A DNA stretch of 64,000 nt from Lineus longissimus (lineage: Eukaryota > Nemertea > Pilidiophora > Heteronemertea > Lineidae): positions 868,001 to 932,000 of the forward strand of contig NC_088320.1 in the NCBI RefSeq assembly GCF_910592395.1, in the 5' to 3' direction. Within the stretch, counting starts at the first letter, position 1. Every line of letters starts with the position of its first letter. Below, one piece after another: positions 1-14,200 of the stretch. The notes below the pieces were generated by a model. That model saw only the letters and a program-made list of their open reading frames with translations. It was not told the DNA's origin and made no database searches. A program made the position numbers and the translations under genes.

Positions 1-63
1 GCTACTTCAGCTTACTGGTTTCGTTAGCCAATGCCTCAACCAAAGAGAACGCTCGTGCAGAGC

Positions 64-607
64 AGTGGTCTACAGACTGAGAAGATAGCCTGTGGTGGAC
101 CAACATCCTTGCAAGAGGGAGTTACCCAACAAACACGATCAGTGGTCTACAGACTGAGAAGATATCCTGTGGTGGACCAACATCTTGGCAAGAGGGAGTG
201 ACCCAACAAACACGATCAGTGGTCTACAGACTGAGAAGATAGCCTGTGGTGGACCAACATCCTTGCAAGAGGGAGTGACCCAACAAACACTATCAGTGGC
301 TCACTGACTGAGAAGATATCCTGTGGTGGACCAACATCCTTGCAAGAGGGAGTGACCCAACAAACACGATCAGTGGCTCACTGACTGAGAAGATATCCTG
401 TGGTGGACCAACATCTTGGCAAGAGGGAGTGACCCAACAAACACGATCAGTGGTCTACAGACTGAGAAGATATCCTGTGGTGGACCAACATCCTGGCAAG
501 AGGGAGTGACCCAACAAACACGATCAGTGGTCTACAGACTGAGAAGATATCCTGTGGTGGACCAACATCTTGGCAAGAGGGAGTGACCCAACAAACACGA
601 TCAGTAG
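64..607. repeat. 77-bp tandem repeat (minisatellite), about 7 copies
   Basis: Seven head-to-tail units start at 64, 141, 218, 295, 372, 449 and 526, spaced exactly 77 bases, and the array decays from 603. Each unit begins AGTGGTCTACAGACTGAGAA (or AGTGGCTCACTGACTGAGAA) and ends with CCAACAAACACGATC. Copies differ only at scattered sites (CTTGGC or CCTTGC, GATAGC or GATATC). The exact period and near-identity suggest recent expansion. The array may extend left of the window. Confidence 0.95.
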
Positions 608-3600
608 CTTACGCAAAACCCCACGAAGCAGACTTTAACTTGGGACACGAATGTCTAACAACAAAGAACAAAGTTCGAGACAATTTATCTTGTCAAGAAC
701 TCATCCCTGTGAGGACCTTGACAGCAGCCACGAATGATCTCGGTAACCAACTTTCAGAAAAGGTGACACTTTTCCCATCTTTTCTCACCTATTTTCAGAA
801 ATCAATGCACAGAGAGTTGTTGAGATTTAAAAAGTTGATTTGAGACAAACAACAGCTTGTTCCGTCCCACTGTTTCACAACGGCATGGAACCTGAAGTAG
901 ACTATTGACTTGATTTTGAATACGAGTTGTTTCATGAATGGGAGCACCTCCACATGACCTGAGCCGTCTGAACCACTAACATCCAAGAAAAGATCTGGCA
1001 GGGAATGTGTTTGGTTTCTGCCATATCTCTTGGCTAATGATGAAACCTTGCACCATATTCAAGACCAAAAGGTCACTTCCAATGTGAGCAACTTGGCCAC
1101 ATACGCAATTGTCCGGTGACCGTTTTTACCAAATCGTTTAATAGATTTATTGGCGAAAGAAACATGGTCGTTACACAGATTCAGCCAAAGTAATTGCGTG
1201 AGACGCTTCTCGCAAACAAACAAGCTGAACGTACACTGATAGATTAGGAAAAAGAGTAAGAAACGAACAATTTAGCTGGAAAAAACAACACTAATGTGGA
1301 GAAACTCGAACCTGGGTTATTGGAATTCATGACGAATCGAGAGGTACAACTAAGACCTGATTTGATTGGACGAACATATCCATTTCTCTTAAGTTGCGGG
1401 GAGAGATTTCATGAAATCTGAGCTGCACGCCAAAATTGTTTAAAAGGCAGCAGTTTATAGGGAATTTAATTGAAACCTGAAGTGAGGCGCGCTTAAGTTA
1501 CGCAGTCAGGCTAGGAAATCAATTGAGTGGGGATGGGACTTTCGATTGAGATACGAGTGGAGAGAACTTGTGTTCAAATTTGAAGTGTACAAGCAAGGTT
1601 TGAGACATTTGTTTAGTCTTTTCACGCCCACTATTTCAATCACTACCGACATCAATATCTGTCAGTGAAACCAAATTCATCAAGTCTAAGATCATCTGTA
1701 TGTGAGTGTACTATTCCTTCACTCAAAAACCTTTCAAAATAACATTGACCAAAAAATTATTTTTGAACTCGACATCAACTGTAAAACACACATCTACCAG
1801 CTTTCCATAAACCTTATTACCAATTTGGAAAACATTTCATAGCACAAGAGCATCTTCAACAAAGAAATAACACAAACTTTATGACACAAAAAACAACTTA
1901 AGGCAGTTTCAATTACAACCTGAATTTACTATTTACTCTCATGAAGATTTCAATATAGAATCGTATAAGTTTACCAAACCTATGCATACAAGATCAGTGA
2001 AACGTTTCTGATGAGATTCAATAGTAAATATTATCACTTTCACACCAATGAAGTGGGAAATATTCGAAAAAGTAAACACGGATAAAGTTTTGAGATCTCG
2101 ATGTGACAGGATTAAGGAGTATCGGGGAAAACTTGAGGCTGTTTTTGTGTGGTAGTCACACGTTTTCATTCAGTAATATCTAGTTCTTATGATCAGATCA
2201 ATTCAGACGATGAGATCTTGAACTGATATCATGTGAATTTACTTTGAGTGAAAACAGGGTGACTGGGCTGCAGCGGGTATAAAAAGTTAAACACTTTCCA
2301 AGAAGTCTTTCCTCGAGGAGCTGCTACGGAATACTTGACCTAGCATACAACCTCAAACGAAGAAAGCCGACTTTGAAGTGATTCTTACCCACAGCCTTGG
2401 CAAGGAGTCCCCACAATCTAATCACCACAAGAACCTCAATCACAAGAGTCACCCAGAATATGATGTACAACTTGGACATAACCTGTCAAAGACCATCCAC
2501 TCCTTTATCCAAATAAACCCGGGAATTTAGCATCATTTTTCATCCTGGCATTTTCCAATGAGTCAGGTGACTGTAGTGCAGCCACTGAAAATTTTCTAAC
2601 CTCAGCTCTCCCTCAGTGACATTTTGAACTGATATACATGGGTACGTGTTCTCCTCTTCCGAGGTGTTTGCTCTTGTACAGGGGAGAAACAGACGATGAC
2701 CGCTTGGTCCAAGTTGGGATAACTGACATCAGTCGAGGAGGACTAAGAGTCCAGTGCATGCTACTCATGTTCTCACTAGAATCCGATCTCTCTTTTGTAC
2801 CCTGGCACTGGCAAAAGGTACAAGGAATCTAAGTTTTCAGTGTCATTCCAGAACACTGCAACCAAAGTGGAACAACTTGCCCAAGACCACAGGCGACAAG
2901 TCAGTGTCAAGTGATGGAACCCACAAATGAGTCCAACACCATCGATACTGGACCACCTCACCCTCTAAGACTCTAAAATTCCAAACTCACGGCCGGTAGC
3001 AAATTGGGACGGAACGGATCCTTAATAGTAGTTCACCCTAAATAGAATTCGTTTGTATGTAATACACAGGTGATTTACAGCAGCTTGGATTGGAACTGCC
3101 ACCTCATCTAGCAGGACAAGCAAGCCACGATGTCCGACATGCCAAATTACGACAAATATAGGTACCTATATCTTGTCGAACAATCTTATTGCAACTCAAA
3201 TTGGCCCGCCACACTGCCGCGCCGCGACCATTAGAGGTCCCAGGGGTAATATTATGCAAACAATAACCAACAACGTGGGGTTAATTATAACCAGCAGTAC
3301 AAACCACGGACAATCGAATAACGGGACGTTTGGGGGACGGTAATGTTCGACGACGATAGAACGTCTTGTTAGCTGTTGATAAAGATCAAGCCAAAGCGGC
3401 CTGCTCCGCGATAATTAAATTTCGGTAGAAATTACCCCCTCTCAGGTGATTTAGTGATGAATAAAACGGTGCATGGGTAATGTTTCAAAAACAAAAGGAT
3501 GAGAAGATCAGAGGTTCTGCGGATGAAACCGTGCTGTAAAGTAATGTGTCTGGTTCTCTGAACACTCGCGGTTCTTTTCACTGTTTGATTGGTTCAATTC

Positions 3601-4604
3601 TCAAGGTGCAGATTCCGCGACTCTGGATGACAGCAGGAATGGCGCAGGACGTGACATGAGACATTAGCATTGTTAGAAGATGGCCGCCGCGATGTTATCT
3701 ATCAAATAACCGACGTCAATCAGGCTTAATGAGTCAATCCTGAGGGACGCTGTTCCCTCTAACACCTAAAGTATGAGCTTAAATTGAACGCAGTGACTGC
3801 ACTCACGACTTAAGGTGACCTTTGAAGGTCGGTTTCTCTTCTGATCATTAGCTGTAGCTAGTGAGGGCTGGTCACAACCAATGCAACCGATTCGTGGGGC
3901 ACACCCTTTGAGTAGAGAGGAAACCATACGAGGTTTTAGGAGGACTTCGATTATGTTACAGATCATTTTGACTCCGATGCTTTTGTACCATCTCAACAGT
4001 TCAGAGAAGACCCAAGGACATGTTCAAGCCTCGAGCATGGTCAACACGCATTCAGATAGACCATGTATAGTCATATCCTCTTTTTCGTAATGGTTTCCTT
4101 GTCAGCCCTGGGCCTTTCGGGAGGAACTATATTTCAAATGAAAGACATACCTCTGTTCACCCCTTAAATGCATTAGGTAGGCCTGGAAATGCACTGGCCT
4201 ACTTCTGTTTCGTTTTTCTCCATCGTCATCAGACAGACTCAAAGCACCCAAATAACTCATATAAAAAGTTTGAATAGTATTCGTGCTGAATGGCCGTACT
4301 CACAGCCATCAATGGGAGGCTGTAAAGGTGGATCAAGTACATAACGAGATAATTGTGATAGTAATTTAGAGACAGGAAACACTAGAGATCTATCATCATT
4401 ACAATGATTAAGTTTGTGGTTGAACATTCTCAATGATCTATGAAAGGGAGGGAGTCGATCAGCTCACTGAAAACGACACACCTATAAGAGTAACCTCTCT
4501 ATACAATCATCTACATTCAAAGTTTGGAATTGGTGAGAGGGACCACTGCCCCTGTAACGCATAACGAATGAATGTCCACCATGACCTGACAAGATGCCAA
4601 AACT
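608..4604. other. intergenic, no gene recognised
   Basis: Only short open frames (under 90 codons) without domain-like content are present. No tandem array, RNA gene or clear transposon end was seen. The sequence is moderately AT-rich and unique-looking within the window. Confidence 0.5.
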
Positions 4605-5219
4605 TAGGAAAAAATTTCTAAGTCAAAATTTTTTTTTCACTGGTTTTTTTTTTCTGCTCAAAATGAACCAACATCATCAGTCCCAAAACTTTTGACTTTG
4701 AAATTTTTTCAGAATTTTGACTTTTTTTCTGCTTACCCGTCCTCGAACCCAGAAAAAATTTCTAAGTCCAAAAAATTTTTTCACTGTTTTTTTTTTCTGC
4801 TCAAAATGAACCAACATCATCAGTCCCAAAACTTTTTGGACTTTGAAAATTTTTCAGAATTTTGACTTTTTTTCTGCTAACCCTTCCCCGAACCCGGAAA
4901 AAAGTTCTAAGTCCAAAAATTTTTTCTGCTCAAAATGAACCAACATCATCAGTCCCAAAACTTTTTGACTTTGAAAATTTTTCAGAATTTTGACCTTTTT
5001 TTCTGCTTACCCTTCCTCGAACCCGGAAAAAATTTCTAATCCAAAAAATTTTTTCACTGTTTTTTTTTTTCTGCTCAAAATGAACCAACATCATCAGTCT
5101 CAAAACTTTTTGACTTTGAAAAATTTTTAGAATTTTGAACTTATGAAAGGGTTAGGGTTGAAAAAAATTTCTGAGTCCAAATATTTTTTTCACTTGTTTT
5201 TTTTCTGCTCAAACTGAAG
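4605..5219 (+). repeat. tandem AT-rich repeat, about 4.5 copies of 129-145 bp
   Basis: A core CTGCTCAAAATGAACCAACA followed by TCATCAGTC recurs at 4654, 4797, 4926 and 5071, with a decayed copy at 5205. Between cores lie T-runs, TTTGACTTTGAAA-like text and a segment ending CGAACCCGGAAA. Spacings are 143, 129, 145 and 134 bases. Reverse-complement copies of the same unit occur at about 31.1 and 37.7 kb, so this is a dispersed family that has expanded locally. Confidence 0.9.
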
Positions 5220-8200
5220 AAACATATACATTCATTCTCTTGCAACGTCTGTCCAAACCTCAAAACCTACCACTGCCAGAACTAAGACTCCTTCACTCTT
5301 CAAACAGTTCAACTGGAGAGGACCAAATGTCCCTAGGCTATCAAAGTCCATTGTCAAGGTATCAAACAGACTGATATCACTCGCAAAAACAATATGATGT
5401 AACGCTTTTTCTGCCAACATACCAACGCAACAATAAATTGGAACGGAATAATCTGCAGCAAAAATCACAAAAAAAATTGAAAATACATAGCCAGGCTGTC
5501 TCTAACTTCTGATTGTGGCCGATAAGAGAGTGTTTTTCTACCCAATTTTCACGAAAGTTTCTCAAGGGTTGATATGATCTTATTATGTACGATTCCATCG
5601 AGTTAACCTGTCACTTTGTCACAATGTCCTATTGGAATTTGTTAACCTGAGGCGTTTCTCGCTTCGTAACCGACAAAGATCGATTTCTTGATAAATACGG
5701 GGGGATGTCATTGTTTCTATGACATGATAAGGCCACTTCAAATTTCTGAATTGACCTGAATGGTTTGCCAAATCAAATTCAGTCATGAGGAATACTTGCT
5801 GATAAACCTCTCTCCACTTGGTTTGTTTTCCTCATTTCTTTGATTTCGTTGTTGTTTTTCTCTTGCAATGACGCAATCTCAGTGAAGCAGGACTTCTTTC
5901 AATACTTTGATGTCTTTCCAAATTTCTTCAGCAATTCCCCATCCTCACCATCAACTCAAAGAGTACCCCCAGGTGTGAAGTTTGTCATCACATCACAGCA
6001 ATAACATCATTTGAAAAAGCGAAAAGTTAGGTTACTCAATGCCTATTTGCTTGCGTATTTGCTTCACCTTAAGGTCTCACCGTCTTTATTGCCCAATGCT
6101 CCCGCATCAAACTCGTTCATTCCCCCAGGTGTGAAGTTTCCCGCCCAATCACAGCAATAATGTCAAGTTTGCTTTCTCCGCTGATGTTTGCATAACTTTC
6201 TACTTTTACCACCCCTTTAAGATCGCGACGTGCCGTGCTCAAATTTCCTGCTCCCGCTCTCCCCTCTTCCGTCTCCCCCAGGTATAAACACGAGGGTTGA
6301 TCGTCGCTTTGTTCTGATATCGTGGAAATAAATTATTCAGCGGACGACTTGACGGCAGCATCTTGCATTCCCTCTAGAATTCATTTTGACATGATTTTGT
6401 CTTTGCGCAACGGTGTCACGAAGCCATGTTAAGACACCGCGGAGTAAGTCGATATGTTCGGTGAGACCTGAAGGGGCTGCGGTACGTATTGTGTTTCCGA
6501 ATTGAGTAATTACCCACAATGCAAAGGTATGCCCAGAGCCTCTCGGCCCAGATTCGGCTAACCTGAATCTTGGGTGCCAAGTTTGGTCTTCCAGATGTTA
6601 ATGTCATCAGAAGTGAATTACAGATGATGTCATTAATATTGGAGGTGAGTTTGAAGACTTTAAGGAGGAACTTTGTTTCACTGAAGGAAATTGCATTTGA
6701 TAAGTGTCTTAGATGGTAATTAGGTAAGCTTAGATGATGCCAATTAGGTAAAGAAATGAGAAACGTTCTGTCAATGCATGTTGCAAGGAACGATAATGTA
6801 GAAGGCTGGAGCCAACCAAATGACGTCGAGAGACGCCACATAGTGAGGTGGTTTACTGACCTGCAATGACAAATTAACTGATGTATGTGGATCAAACTAC
6901 CAACCAGTATTCCCCTAGTGGTAAAATTCAAAACCAGACTTATCATTCCACTTCAATATTCATCAAAGAAAACTGAAAATTGGACAAAATAGGAATCACT
7001 CAAATGGCCTCATGGGCCAAATTTTCGTTTTAACAAATGTAATCAAATAAACACGGCAGGCGATCGCGAGTCAAAGGGATAATAACAGTATCACGATTCT
7101 TGGCGTAATTGTGCCGAAACAAGAGTCACCTGAGATGGCCAATTAACGTCGCTAGCCGTTAATTCATGTCGCCACGATTATCGTACATGAGCACGGGAAG
7201 TGTTCACCTATTAAAGGCAATGTTAATCATTGTGAAAATGAGATTACACTTCTGTAAATTGTCGGCCATGTTGACTTAGACCAATATCGTCTGATCGTTG
7301 TTTGCCGGGCAGGCAGGGGATGTTTCGTTTCTCTATTAAAGGGTGACTAGAGGCAGGAGGTAGGCAGTCAACGTGGTCATCTATAGTGGGCACAGTTACA
7401 GGACTACCTCATTGCAATTGGTCGACTCATCTGCTGGTGGGTCCTACTGCACCACAAAACAAGTAGGGCCTCGCCCGTCCCAAGAATTAGATCATCCATG
7501 ACTATCTCGTCGCGATGGGTTTACAATACTCATCCCGGCTCTTAACAGGACAAAACCAGAATACTGGCAGTATCAGGCGATTCTGGTCAGGAACATTTTT
7601 TCAGTTGGGCTGGTGCCTTAATCTACAAGACCTGCCAAATCAGCCTGAAAAGTGATGCCAGAATACAGGACCTTATGAGTGAGTGTAAAACAAGGACGAA
7701 ATCTCGTGCAGCCTCATTTTGTGACCTGTATTACCGGAGGCAAACATGGACTGAAGAAGGTAAACTGATGCTTCAATTGACTTAGGATATTTACAGCCAT
7801 TTAAGGTGATTATCTTCCAAGCTCATGCCTTGGCATAACCTGCAACAAATTAAGTCAATATTAGTGGTGGAATAAACGAGGAAAAAAATCTGAAAGTCAT
7901 GAAAAATATGAGTTTTGCTCAGCAGCCATGATTAAGCCAGGTTATGGCTCTTTAAATATTTGGAGGTGAGGAAATTGAAAAGCTTTTCGTAATGATGTGA
8001 GATTTTGCCGCCTTGTCAGGGAGCAAGTACTTAGATGAGCAGAAGTTGACGGAGATCACTCAGGGCAGAAGCTGGCAGATGGGATAGGAGCACCGCTCTG
8101 CTGGCATATGAACATCACCCTAGCCTTCAGCACCAATCTCACGATCGCAATATTTTCCACAAAAATACTATCTCATATTCGATATTCAGCCAGAAAGTGT

Positions 8201-11200
8201 CAATGCGAACGGTTGACCCCTGATTGTTTGACGAAGTACTCCAATTTACAGTGCCTTTATCTAGTAGCCTATTATGTTAGTAATTTCATGGTCCACATAT
8301 TTGTTCAGGTAATTTTGCCTCCTAGAAAGTCAATTATCATTGTGATACAATTACCTGTGTAATTAGCAATTATTGTAATTAGCTTGCCCAATTATGCTTG
8401 TGGCTTTGAGGAGGTGGTTCGAGAGTCTGAACGTACCTATTGTGCGAACTGTGGTCTCGAATGCAACGGAAAGTCACCAAATTTCATCATCGAATGTTTT
8501 TAACCCATTCTCATTCAGTCCACAAACTACTGGCAATGGATACTTCCAAACATATGCTATTATTTGAAATGAATAGGATGACTTTTCTCAGGGACAGACT
8601 GAGGGAAAGACTGACGTGAATGGAAAACCAAAACAGCTGTATTCGTTTAGAACTTTTCTTGCTTTCTCTGTCCAGATTCATCCCATTGTAGCCCTCCTCA
8701 GCCTTTCTTGGCCACCAGTCTTTGGTATGATATTCAAATAGAATACAAAAGTGAGCCAGTAATGATGTCATATGTTGCTTTTGGCAGAATATTAATTCTG
8801 GATGAACAGCATAAGATTGGTATCCATTTTGACCGCAATTGTCAATTTCTTAACAAATTTTTCATTCATCTTAGCTTTTGTTTGCCATTTTGAAAACTAT
8901 ACTCCCCGTTTTTAGCCGTCAATGGTTAATGTGGTTTTACAAGTACGATACACGAGAGTAATAACAAATGACATTTAGCTTATATATGAGACAATAACAG
9001 GATGTTGTGATGGAGCACACCTAGATAGACTCAGGTAGAATTACCGTCCAAATTGGCCCTCGTTTGCCCATTACCGAGTAAAGCCCGAGTGATATTATCA
9101 AAACGGTTGAGTTTATTACTCTGGAGGATAGTCTATTTGATTGGATCGGAAAACACGGAACGTGTAACATCTATCATAGAACATCACTACACATGCCGGT
9201 AAAATATGTATAACGTATTCAAGGAATTTGAAAAATACTCAATCTAATCAAATACAACAAAGGATCACTATTTCAAAAATTTGAAAAATATCAAACAAAA
9301 TACTTCAACGTGTCTAGACAGAAAATTGCCTGAGTGTAGCACCCGCATATTGGAGGTGGTGCTGACCCTTCAAACAATAGCCAACCTTTCCTTGCCATCT
9401 CCCATACAATTACTATAAAACCATGCCGACCTGACTTGGTCAGAAGGCCCTGTGTATCTACATGATGAACAGTACACAAACTAATGCATTGTCCTTGTAA
9501 ACCTTCTTAAAATGAATACGACTTCAGTCTCAAATCAAGTTTCTAAGATTCTCCTCTACATTTCACGTACAATTTGCTATGAATGTAAAGTGACTTCGAC
9601 TCAACCAAGGGCGAAACTAAGAACTGATCTGTAATAGCTAAGCAAACCCTGCAATTACATCAGGTAATTTTATTAGCCGGTAATTGTCTTTTGTCCGGAT
9701 AATAACCGGTTTCCTGCGCGTTTGTCCCGGTGAAGGACTTGATGGGTATAGTGGATGTTCTATCAGGGGTGCATACCCACAACGAAGACATCCCAACAAG
9801 TCACTTCAGTTGAACAGTTACCCTGACTTCAGTCGCCCGTGTACCCCCAACCGACCGCCTCTGCCACACTAACCTATCCCTCAGCTGATGGTTAACCATC
9901 AGATTTGCAAAAAAAACCAGACCACAACTGATTTACTATTTCAATGTAAGCATCATTAAAAATGACCTAATCAACACGGCATGAAATAATGCCATAATTA
10001 CCGGTAGATAAACGCAAGTGGTAGAGCTGTAATTATAACACAAATCATAACAGGTAGAATTTGCAACAATTAGTGACTGCTCGAGACTGATTGCCTTGTA
10101 ATCGATGGTAATTATCGTTGACATCGTATAGGGGGATAATTGCTGATCCCGGGATGCAGGTGTTCTGGGCTTTGTGGTTACGTATCATCACTGCCACAGT
10201 GGTTAGAGCATAGGTCACCCCTGAGGCCATAGATTTGGCCAAGACATCCTGAACATCAGATGGGACGTGTCTCTCGGGTTGGAGAACTGGGCAGGGGAGG
10301 GTATAGACCCAACTGGTGAAGAGAAAGTGGAATTGGCTTGGTCTCACACCCAGGAAACGAGCAACCAGTACTTCCAGGCAGGTTCTCAGCCAGGACCTAC
10401 CAGGAAGGCCACAACAAGGAAGACCCAGCTACAGAACATGTAATCTTTACAGGGAGCTGAGCTTGAACCAGGCCAACACAATAATGATACGTCAGAGACT
10501 ATCAAGATTGTTACAACAGCCTCATCTCATCTCACATACCACAAAGGTGATCACAATTCAACTTTACCATGAGTTTCTATGGGGAAATACTTCCTGCCTT
10601 CAGTAATTATCGCAGCAATTATCATTATTGATGTAGTTATGAAGGTATTGGGTTAATTACGCTTGTTTGACAGAAGGTGGCTCGTGACAATGTGACCATA
10701 CGGGTTATGTCCGTCAATGATGTTAGGCGAGGAGATCGGACATTATGAAACGAAGGTCACGTCAATGGTTGAATGTGGGATGCTCACTTCTTCAATCAAC
10801 ATTTCGGAGTAAGACCTTTTATTGTACGATATATGGGTAACGACCAGAGAAATGACCTACACATGACCAATAGATGGCACCACTTGACAGAGTTGTGAAT
10901 AAATTTACTTTGACAATACCCCTTAACAGTGGTTAAGGCATTCAAATCCACAACCAAAATGTCACAAGTCTATGAAATAACAAACAGTTTTTGATGAACA
11001 AGACGCACTTCTTCCACCCAACATTAGCAATGCCAACGCCCATGAAAATTGCACCACATTTGACTCATTAGTCTCAAGCATGCCAACCATTTGTCTTGAG
11101 CACATCAAGTAGTGCGCTGACAGAGACAGTCAGTCAACAGCAGAGATGTTTCAAGATCGGAGAAAAGAACGAAAGCCATTAAAGTGTTTGAAACCTGTAT

Positions 11201-14200
11201 TTTTTGTCTTCCATTTTCAACCATTTATAGGGAAGATCTCGATCAGCATTTCTTGATGTCCATTTGTATCAAGATTGATATAACTTTGGACTAAATCATA
11301 CACTTTCTCATATTGTCTCAAGTAACCACCTATTTAGAAAGGGTTACCAATAATTAGTCATAAACACCTTCTAAATGATATTGACCATCACATCGATTCC
11401 GCCCCTATACTTGATACCTTTTCAACTTGATGGCCGCTACCTGACCAGGAAAATACTTCCTCGGAGTTAATTGCTCGAGATTGGTTCCCGCCGAAAAACT
11501 CCGTCGAAGGTGAGCTGAAGTAGGGGCACTCGTGATCTGGAGGAAGTCGAAGTCAGATTAATGCGTGTTTAAGGAAATGGCCACAGCTTTCGTAAATGCG
11601 GAGAAAACGTAACGGAAACGAAACCTAAGTGGTAGAGTGTCTTGGGCGGATAGGTGAAACGGTCTCTGGGTGACGACCAAGATACTTGCCATCGATTGGT
11701 TAAGAAGTGCGGCGGTAAATACATTAGCCACGCACCACTTCACGGCAAGTTTTTTTTCAGATTAACGCATCTCTGGAGTATTTGTTGCCAGCCGTATATA
11801 AAAGATGATACTGTGGTTTAAAAGAGACTTGAGGGTTCAGGAATTGGTTTCTCACCCTAAAACCTCTCTCGTGTTTCACCTTAAGATCTTAATGGTATTT
11901 GCCACACTGATGACTTGAAAGATGTGCATGATTCAATTTCTTCAAATGGCACACCAGGCACCAGATGCAGGAAGGATGTTCAAAGTTTCGCACCGACCTC
12001 AGGAAGGGGTGGGTCTGTGTCTTGCTAACCATCTGACTTTCACAGTGACTGGACAAGTCTGATTTTAACCTAACCTGCCAACTTGATGAACCAATGACCA
12101 TCCTGCTACCACTTGTCTGAAAGGAAGCCATCTCAAATACTCAGAAAACTAGAAGCATCTGAATAAAGAAGTTGCCTTTACATATTGCTACCAGCCCAGG
12201 CCATCCATCTCCGCACAAAAGCACCCCATCATCTTTCTGTGCACTTACAGGACAGTCACTTAAACAACGCAGTGGCGGACCACTTAAACGAAACACAACA
12301 GCGACAACCAAATCATCACACAGAGAGAACATCCCGACTTAGTCATTTCATGTAAAAAACGCCACGATCCTGAAATGTTGGTTAACAAATAGGCGTGCGA
12401 TGTTTAGTGTCGTTCAAACAGTGACTGAAGCGATGTCGTTTTGATGGAGATGCTGCCGTGGAGAATTGTCATCGTTCACCCCGCGGCACTTCCCCATTGT
12501 CCCACCAGCCTCTCATGGCTATTGTCCGAGGGTGAGTTGGGTCAGCGTTTTCCCTCCCACTGGTGGTGACTCAGGATACTACTTCAAGGAGGGGGGTCAC
12601 GCATTCGACACATCGGCTGGAAAATCGTCCTAAACTGTTGGACAAGTTTCTGGCCAGGCCAAACATCCATTGGATCCCTTCCGCCATATGACACAAGGCG
12701 ACAAGCGAAGATGATTGCGTTATCTTTGAGAGGCTGCGACAGTTATACTGAGACTGATATTTCCGTTTTCTTGAACAAGTGGTCACATTGAGTTGTTTTC
12801 AGCAAGTTACCAGCCAATTGGTGATCATTGCTCATCGGTTCTTTGTCTTGATGTCCAGGCAGCTTATCAAAAGAAACCTACATTGCCAGTTTGTGACAAC
12901 TCGTCTCACATCTCTACCAATACCATGCAAGGGCCTGAGTTGTGCATATGGGCGGAACCCCAGATTAGTATCATGATCCTCAGATGAACAGGTACCGGTT
13001 TTACAAGTTTTACAAGTTTAACTTGCGTGGTGTCATACTAGAAACCCGTGATCAGCATAATGGTCAAGGAGGGAACACAGAAAGGAAAGTATTTCTGCCT
13101 TTGATGCAACCTATGAGTTCACTGGACCATTTGCTTCATATTCTACTACATGAAGTAGAAACTTTCTGTCAGTGATACATTGAAGGTGGACAGCTAAGTT
13201 GTCAGAGTGAGGTGGCTTTCGAGTTGTTTTCCCATTCAAAACAAAGCATATCAAGAAAGTGCTTCTGCAAGCAAATACCATGCTAGATATAATAGTATCT
13301 CTTCATTTGGTCCTCAAAGAGGGTCCTTATCACGACTGTCATCATTGTCCATCCCAGCCTCTTCAGTGAGTAAGGTTTTTACATCTGAGAGATCCTCTCT
13401 GTTATGGCCCATGTCTGGGCAAAGGACTTCAAACACAATGGCGAAGGTTTGAATGGTGTACATGGAGTGGTCAATAGGTGACATGTTGGTGACATTCACA
13501 AGAGGTAACCAGTCGTTTAATGTTGTCATCGATGGAAAAAACGTCAAGGGTGAAAAAAAGTATCATCACTGGAACAAAAGGTAAATGTGGATTTGGCAGT
13601 TATTGCTACGCTGACATAATACTGGATGGTTTGGAATTCGTATTTTGTTTTGGCCCGCAGCCATAGGTAGTGCCGGCTCTGATCTGCTTACCTACAATAA
13701 CCCTAATTGGGCCCCAACTGTAGTACAACACTCCCAAGAGCAACCAAGAAGACCAAGAAGAAGCTCTGTCCCGAGCCTCCATGTATATCCTTTGTGATCG
13801 AACCAAAGGAAGAAAATCAAACTTTCCAATTAACCAATCTAAACATCACTTTCACTGCCCAGCTGGCCAAGTACGACTATGGACAACACCTCCAAAGGAC
13901 AAAGCCAGCTCCAAATTTAACCTGCTGTAACTTTAATATGCCATTAACGGATGCTGAATACCACACTATGACCATAAGGAGCATGAAGATGGTTATGTAA
14001 GATGCTAGCTGAATCTTTGATGATGCTGATGTCATCTTCGTGTCAAATCTAAGAATAAAATTTCGGACAAGTTGTCATCACCTGTCAGTGGATGCTGGCT
14101 ATTTGGGGATGCGGGTCGAAAGTCGGGTAACAAAGGGGTATATGGACCCTTGATTAGGATGATTAGCATCAACTTTAGAGGGATGCAAGTCACCCAGTTC

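Noticed and set aside
6416-6946. 176-codon minus-strand open frame
   Set aside because: It is the longest frame in the left 50 kb, but its composition (Leu, Ser, His, Asn, Ile) mirrors the base composition, there is no domain, and a frame of this length is nearly expected by chance in 64 kb and six frames.
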